Shown here: in pieces, positions 5,267-8,590 of the stretch | Position numbering within the stretch: position 1 is the first letter of the stretch | Layout of the letters: each line of letters starts with the position of its first letter | Assembly: GCA_029210865.1 (NCBI GenBank) | Contig: JARGGE010000101.1 | Coordinates: forward strand, 1-8,590 | Source of the DNA: Trueperaceae bacterium | GTDB lineage: Bacteria; Deinococcota; Deinococci; Deinococcales; Trueperaceae | Direction: 5' to 3' | Length of the DNA stretch: 8,590 bases | Notes under the pieces: generated by a model | Told to the model about the DNA's origin: nothing | Database searches by the model: none | The model's input: the letters and a program-made list of their open reading frames with translations, nothing else | Made by a program: the position numbers and the translations under genes

Positions 5267-6478
5267 ATGCCTGCCGCGTCGCGACCGTTCCACCTCATGG
5301 CCAAGCCAACCGGCGCGATCTGCAACCTCGACTGCGCGTACTGCTACTTCCTCAAGAAGGAGGAGCTGTACCCCGGGTCCTCGTTCCGGATGAGCGACGC
5401 GATGCTCGAGCGCTTCGTCGACCAGATGCTCGCGGCGCAGCCCGGCCCCGAGGTCACCTTCGCGTGGCAGGGCGGCGAGCCGACCCTGATGGGGCTGCCG
5501 TTCTTCGAGCGCGCCGTGGCCCTGGCCGAGGCGCGGCGGCGCCCGCATCAACGCATCTTCCACACGCTGCAGACGAACGCCACGCGGCTCGACGACGCCT
5601 GGGGAGCCTTCCTGGCGCGCCACGGCTTCCTGGTGGGGGTGAGCCTCGACGGTCCGCGCGACCTGCACGATCGCTACCGCAAGGACAAGGGCGGCGCCGG
5701 CAGCTTCGACGCGGTCATGCGCGGCGTGGCCGTGCTGCAACGCCACGGCGTCGAGTGGAACGCGCTCGTCACCGTCCACACCGGCAACGCCCACGCCCCG
5801 CTCGAGGTCTACCGCTTCCTGCGCGACGAGGCCGGCGCGGCGCACGTGCAGTTCATCCCCATCGTCGAGCGCGCCGATCCCTCGGGCGCGCAGCGCGGCA
5901 CCGAGCTCACCGACCGCAGCGTCTCGGGCGCGGCCTACGGCGCCTTTCTGCTCGCGGTCTTCGACGAATGGGTGCGGCGCGACGTCGGCCGCGTGTACGT
6001 GCAGGCCTTCGACGAGCTGCTGGGCAAGCGCCTGGGCGTCCCCGGCGGCCTGTGCGTCCACCAGCCGACCTGTGGCGACGCGCTGGCGATCGAGCACACC
6101 GGCGACGTCTACGCCTGCGACCACTACGTGGAGCCCGACCACCTGGTGGGCAACCTGCTCGAGCTGCCGCTCGCCACGTTGGTCGACGCGCCGCGGCAGC
6201 GCGCCTTCGGCCAAGCGAAGCGCGACACGCTCACCGCGCAGTGCCGCCGCTGCCCGGTCCTCGAGTTCTGCCACGGCGGCTGCCCCAAGGACCGCGTGGG
6301 CATGAGCGTCGACGGGGAGCCCGGCCAGCACCACCTGTGCGAGGGATACTTCGCCTTCTTCACGCGCACGCAGCCCGCCATGCGCTGGATGGCCGACGCC
6401 TACCGCGCCCAGCGACCGCCCGCCGGGGTGATGGCGGCGGTGCGCTCGGGGGTGCTGCGGCCGCTGCTCGACGGCTGA
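5267..6478 (+). CDS. Anaerobic sulfatase-maturase-type radical SAM/SPASM protein
   Basis: The 403-residue protein has the full architecture of anSME enzymes, which use S-adenosylmethionine and iron-sulfur clusters to oxidise a cysteine or serine of a sulfatase to formylglycine. The radical SAM cluster motif is C19-x3-C23-x2-C26 in GAICNLDCAYCYFLKKEE. AWQGGEPTLMG (67-76) holds the GGEP SAM-binding motif, followed by LQTNA and SLDGP. The SPASM region has eight cysteines for two auxiliary clusters: C263, C269, C284, C326, C329, C335, C339 and C358, in GGLCVHQPTCGD, VYACDHYV, QCRRCPVLEFCHGGCPKD and HHLCEGY. D285 after C284 matches the proposed proton-accepting Asp of characterised anSMEs. Length is normal and no lesion is seen. 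An alternative start is ATG 5258 (three extra residues). No sulfatase is in the window, so the client is unknown. Related SPASM enzymes modify other peptides, but the residue pattern favours anSME. Confidence 0.92.
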   Translation: MPAASRPFHLMAKPTGAICNLDCAYCYFLKKEELYPGSSFRMSDAMLERFVDQMLAAQPGPEVTFAWQGGEPTLMGLPFFERAVALAEARRRPHQRIFHTLQTNATRLDDAWGAFLARHGFLVGVSLDGPRDLHDRYRKDKGGAGSFDAVMRGVAVLQRHGVEWNALVTVHTGNAHAPLEVYRFLRDEAGAAHVQFIPIVERADPSGAQRGTELTDRSVSGAAYGAFLLAVFDEWVRRDVGRVYVQAFDELLGKRLGVPGGLCVHQPTCGDALAIEHTGDVYACDHYVEPDHLVGNLLELPLATLVDAPRQRAFGQAKRDTLTAQCRRCPVLEFCHGGCPKDRVGMSVDGEPGQHHLCEGYFAFFTRTQPAMRWMADAYRAQRPPAGVMAAVRSGVLRPLLDG

Positions 6479-6960
6479 ACCTCGGTCGCCACCCACGCCT
6501 CACGGCAGCCCATCTCACGCGCCCGCCGCACCCGTTCTCCGAGGACCGCCGAGCCGACGCCGCGGCGCTGGAAGCGCTCGGCCACGCCGACCTCGACGAC
6601 GAAGAGCTGCGGCGGCTCGTCCGGGTGCGCGTACGCGACGCCGGACGCCATCCCGATCACGGTGCCGTCGGCCTCGACGCGGTCGGGACGCCTCGGTCGC
6701 CAGCCCCCGGCCCCACCAGGCGCGCGCCAGCGCGTACTTGACCTCCGCCTCGGGCTGGTCGCCCGGGTGCACCAGCTCGGCGAACCCCACGAGTTGCCCG
6801 GTCGCGCGGTCCTCGAGCGCGAACACGCCGTAGCCGCGGCGGGCGTAGTTGCGCGCGCTGACGTCCAGCCAGCGGTCGGCGTCGGCTTCGGACAAGGGCG
6901 TCCCGTCGCCTCGTCGCTCGCCCGCGCTTGACCCTCGAGACCCGCTTCCTCCTCGGTCAT
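6479..6960 (-). pseudogene. Scrambled GNAT acetyltransferase locus: pieces of two different GNAT domains
   Basis: A proper start exists: ATG 6960 with GGAGAGGAG at 6968-6976, spacer 7, giving MTEEEAGLEGQARASDEATG. Around 6905 the acetyltransferase homology is in another frame: DGTPLSEADADRWL, NYARRGYGVFALEDR, then the acetyl-CoA motif region EAEVKYALARAWWGRGLATEA, ending at about 6689. This resembles RimJ/RimL-type GNATs, but the usual first 35 residues and everything after motif A are absent. From about 6684 a second GNAT core follows in the first frame: VEADGTVIGMASGVAYAHPD, VVEVGVAERFQRRGVGSAVL (motif A with Q-R-R-G-V-G), then GCREAWVATE, stopping at about 6481 right beside the radical SAM stop codon, without the usual C-terminal LYxxxG part. 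At least two frame changes and two truncations mean no intact enzyme. It lies 31 bases after the TauE/SafE gene and was probably its operon partner. Confidence 0.72.
6480..6702. repeat. 12-base direct repeat bounding the second GNAT fragment
   Basis: CCTCGGTCGCCA occurs exactly at 6480-6491 and again at 6691-6702, 211 bases apart. On the minus strand both copies encode the Ala-Thr-Glu of the two GNAT pieces (GLATEA and WVATEV). They mark the two edges of the second fragment, so they may be the microhomology at which the pieces were joined or a trace of duplication. Confidence 0.55.
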
Positions 6961-6991
6961 GCGACCACTCCTCTCCAGCGGGCGGGCCGGA

Positions 6992-7783
6992 CTACGTCAA
7001 CCCTCGCCACCCGTCGTAGACGAGCCTCAGCGCCACGAGCGCCACCATCGCGTACATGAACGGGTAGAAGACGGACGGCCGCATGCGCCGCACCACGGCC
7101 GCCCCGACGAGGACGGCCACCACGGCCAGCGGCAGCAGCAGCGCCGCGGACGTCAGCGTGTGCGCGTCGAACTGCCCGAGCGCCGCGTACGGCAGCAGCT
7201 TCATGAGGTTGACGGCCGCGAAGAAGGCGACGCTCGTGCCGGTGAAGACCTTGGGGTCGAGGCGCAGCGGCAGCGTGTGGATCTGGTAGGGGGGACCGCC
7301 GGCGTGCGCCACGAAGGAGGTGAACCCGGCCAGCGTGCCCCAGAACCAGGCCGACGCCGGCCGCGGCCCGCTGGCGCGCGCCGTGCGCAGGGGGCGAAGC
7401 GAGCGCGCCACGAAGGCGAGCGCCACCACCCCCACGATCAGACGCACCAGCGCGTCGGACGTCGCGGCCGCGGTGAGCCAGCCGATCCCCACCCCCAGCG
7501 CCGCCGCCGGCAGCATCGCGGCGAGCGTCGGCCGGTGCGCCGTGCCGCGCCAGACCCACAAGCTGACCGCGTCCATCATCAGGAGCAGCGGCAGCAGCAG
7601 CGCGGCCGCCTGCACCGGCGGCATGACCAGCGCCAGCACCGGCACGCCCATGAGCGCGAAGGCCCCACCCAGGCCCCCCTTCGACAGGCCGAGCAACACC
7701 ACCGCCACCGCCCCCGCGAGCAGCGTGGCGGGTGCGGTGAAGTGGGTCAGCGCCTGCACGCCGGCCCAGGCGTCGGCGATCAC
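6992..7783 (-). CDS. TauE/SafE-family membrane exporter (sulfite exporter-like)
   Basis: The 263-residue protein is an integral membrane protein with seven or eight hydrophobic helices and the family signature at the end of the first helix, LLGLSKGGLGGAFALMGVPVLAL (about residues 29-51). The internal second half repeats this pattern with GTLAGFTSFVAHAGGPPYQI (about 149-168), as expected for two inverted repeats. TauE/SafE proteins are linked to export of sulfite, sulfoacetate or other small anions; many members have no known substrate. Length is typical. The start is the GTG at 7783; an in-frame stop lies at 7820-7822, and no good Shine-Dalgarno is visible, so translation may depend on the upstream NTF2-like gene, which ends 56 bases before. 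The damaged GNAT locus follows 31 bases after its stop. The family is clear, the substrate is not. Confidence 0.9.
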   Translation of the reverse strand: MIADAWAGVQALTHFTAPATLLAGAVAVVLLGLSKGGLGGAFALMGVPVLALVMPPVQAAALLLPLLLMMDAVSLWVWRGTAHRPTLAAMLPAAALGVGIGWLTAAATSDALVRLIVGVVALAFVARSLRPLRTARASGPRPASAWFWGTLAGFTSFVAHAGGPPYQIHTLPLRLDPKVFTGTSVAFFAAVNLMKLLPYAALGQFDAHTLTSAALLLPLAVVAVLVGAAVVRRMRPSVFYPFMYAMVALVALRLVYDGWRGLT

Positions 7784-7839
7784 GGTCGCGCCGCGTCGTC
7801 GTCGGGATCGGAGGAGGGCTCAGCCACGCGGCGTCCGCG

Positions 7840-8235
7840 CTACCCCTTCGCCCGCGGCTGCATCTGAAGCGCGAGCATGCGCCGGCCCTCGTCGCGCTTC
7901 ACGTAGGCCGCCGTGTAGCGCAGGCTCGAAAGCGACTCGGACCCGTCCGCGCGCCCGAAACGGATGCCGGCGGTGGCGAACACGAGCGCGAACGGGCCTT
8001 CGACGCGCACGCTGCGCTCGCGGATCGATTGCCCAAGCATGTTCATCTGCAGGACGCTCTGGATCAGCGCGTCCTTGCCCGACGTGGTGCCGTCGCTCGC
8101 GTTGTACGTGAAGGCGTCGTCGACCACGCGGCGGAGCGCCGCCGCGTCGCGGGCCACCTCGGCGGCCACGTACACGTCCTCCGCGGCCAGGACCTGTGCG
8201 TCGTCGGTTCCAGGGATCGGCGGCGTCGTCGGCAT
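7840..8235 (-). CDS. NTF2-like (SnoaL/DUF4440-type) protein
   Basis: The 131-residue protein has the alpha+beta cone layout of NTF2-like proteins. An N-terminal helix holds VLAAEDVYVAAEVARDAAAL (15-34), then VVDDAFTYNASDGTTSGKDAL (37-57), where a helix and short strand are followed by the G-K/R-D-x-L helix start typical of DUF4440/SnoaL-like domains. Later strands are IRERSVRVEGPFALVFATAG (71-90), LRYTAAYVKRDEGRRMLALQ (105-124) and the tail MQPRAKG. Members are small-molecule enzymes or binding proteins; nothing here fixes a substrate. No signal peptide or membrane helix is seen. ATG 8235 is preferred over an in-frame upstream start at 8277, which would add an arginine-rich stretch and run through the promoter-like TATCGT. 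It is the first gene of a minus-strand run NTF2-like, TauE/SafE, GNAT. Confidence 0.85.
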   Translation of the reverse strand: MPTTPPIPGTDDAQVLAAEDVYVAAEVARDAAALRRVVDDAFTYNASDGTTSGKDALIQSVLQMNMLGQSIRERSVRVEGPFALVFATAGIRFGRADGSESLSSLRYTAAYVKRDEGRRMLALQMQPRAKG

Positions 8236-8241
8236 CGTGCG

Positions 8242-8247
8242 ACGATA
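8242..8247 (-). promoter_or_regulatory. Candidate leaderless -10 element (TATCGT) of the NTF2-like gene
   Basis: TATCGT on the minus strand ends 6 bases before ATG 8235, with no Shine-Dalgarno sequence between. It shares the 62-base divergent gap with the corresponding element of the DUF427 gene. No clear -35 is visible. Confidence 0.4.
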
Positions 8248-8286
8248 CCGTGGCCACCGACGCCGACCGCCGCCCACGGGCGGCCG

Positions 8287-8292
8287 TAGCCT
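8287..8292 (+). promoter_or_regulatory. Candidate leaderless -10 element (TAGCCT) of the DUF427 gene
   Basis: TAGCCT ends 5 bases before ATG 8298, again without a Shine-Dalgarno sequence. The spacing is slightly short for a leaderless start exactly at the ATG, so confidence is lower than for the divergent neighbour. Confidence 0.33.
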
Positions 8293-8297
8293 CGGGC

Positions 8298-8590
8298 ATG
8301 CGCCGCCCCGTCCCCGAACCCGCCGGCCCCGGCCAGGAATCGGTCTGGGCCTACCCCCGACCCCCCGCGCTCGACCCCTCCACCGAGCACGTGGAGGTGA
8401 CCTTCGCCGGCACCACCGTCGCCGAGAGCCGCCGCGCCATCCGCGTGCTCGAGAACTCGCACGCGCCCGTGTACTACCTGCCGCACGAGGACGTCCGCAC
8501 CGACTTCCTCGAGCGCACCGAGCGCCGCACGTACTGCGAGTTCAAGGGGGCGGCCGCCTACGCCGACCTGGTCGTCGGCGGCCGGCGGTC
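8298..8590 (+). CDS. DUF427 protein, N-terminal part (cut by window edge)
   Basis: The visible 97 residues match the DUF427 family: SVWAYPRPPALDPSTEHVEV (15-34), TVAESRRAIRVLENSHAPVYYLP, HEDVRTDFLERTERRTYCEFKGAAAYADLVVGG. The conserved signposts are the ARG-x-LE-S/T-SH-x-P-x-YY-x-P block, the RTxCE(W/F)KG motif, and the following aromatic-Asp. Function of the family is not established; it forms a small beta-barrel-like fold and is common in soil actinobacteria and proteobacteria. The C-terminal half lies outside the window, so completeness cannot be judged. The ATG at 8298 is the natural start, 62 bases from the divergent NTF2-like gene. Confidence 0.88.
   Translation, partial: MRRPVPEPAGPGQESVWAYPRPPALDPSTEHVEVTFAGTTVAESRRAIRVLENSHAPVYYLPHEDVRTDFLERTERRTYCEFKGAAAYADLVVGGRR

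Noticed and set aside
5120..6496. 458-codon open frame on the minus strand opposite the anSME gene
   Set aside because: It is a mirror of a high-GC gene with strong codon bias; its product is low-complexity and matches no family, while the plus strand carries a complete motif set.
1..8590. CRISPR array, tRNA, transposase, integrase or att sites
   Set aside because: No regularly spaced repeats, no tRNA-like cloverleaf sequences and no transposase or recombinase motifs were seen on either strand.

Overview
The window is very GC-rich with strongly G/C-ending codons and looks like a bacterial chromosome segment from a high-GC lineage. Deinococcota, Actinomycetota or Chloroflexota would all fit; the sequence alone does not decide. 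Several genes have a TANNNT element only 5-8 bases before the start codon, which is typical of leaderless transcription and fits such lineages. No tRNA, rRNA, CRISPR array, transposase or phage gene is visible.

Left part (1-2800, all minus strand): the N-terminal end of a membrane-anchored alpha/beta hydrolase running off the left edge; a shortened glyoxalase-fold (VOC) protein; a VapBC-type toxin-antitoxin pair (ribbon-helix-helix antitoxin, PIN-domain toxin) with a 20-base overlap and a palindrome beside the antitoxin ribosome binding site; a diaminopimelate epimerase homologue (DapF) in which both positions of the catalytic cysteine pair are serine; and a 110-residue four-helix membrane protein of unknown function.

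Middle (2800-6480): a cysteine hydrolase of the isochorismatase superfamily on the plus strand, transcribed away from the membrane protein. It converges on a gene of the bacterial archaeo-eukaryotic release factor-like (baeRF) family that is broken twice: an amber codon where a tyrosine is expected at codon 24, and a one-base deletion near 4484. Across a 222-base divergent intergenic region lies an intact radical SAM/SPASM protein of the anaerobic sulfatase-maturase type with all eleven expected cluster cysteines.

Right part (6480-8590): on the minus strand an NTF2-like protein, a TauE/SafE-family exporter and, 31 bases after it, a wrecked acetyltransferase locus made of pieces of two different GNAT domains in different frames, with a 12-base direct repeat bounding the second piece. 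A DUF427 protein starts divergently from the NTF2-like gene and runs off the right edge.

The genes do not form one pathway; this is a mixed chromosomal region. Its main features are the serine/serine DapF homologue and the concentration of damaged genes (baeRF, GNAT and perhaps VOC) among intact ones. I did not find a convincing new multi-gene system.
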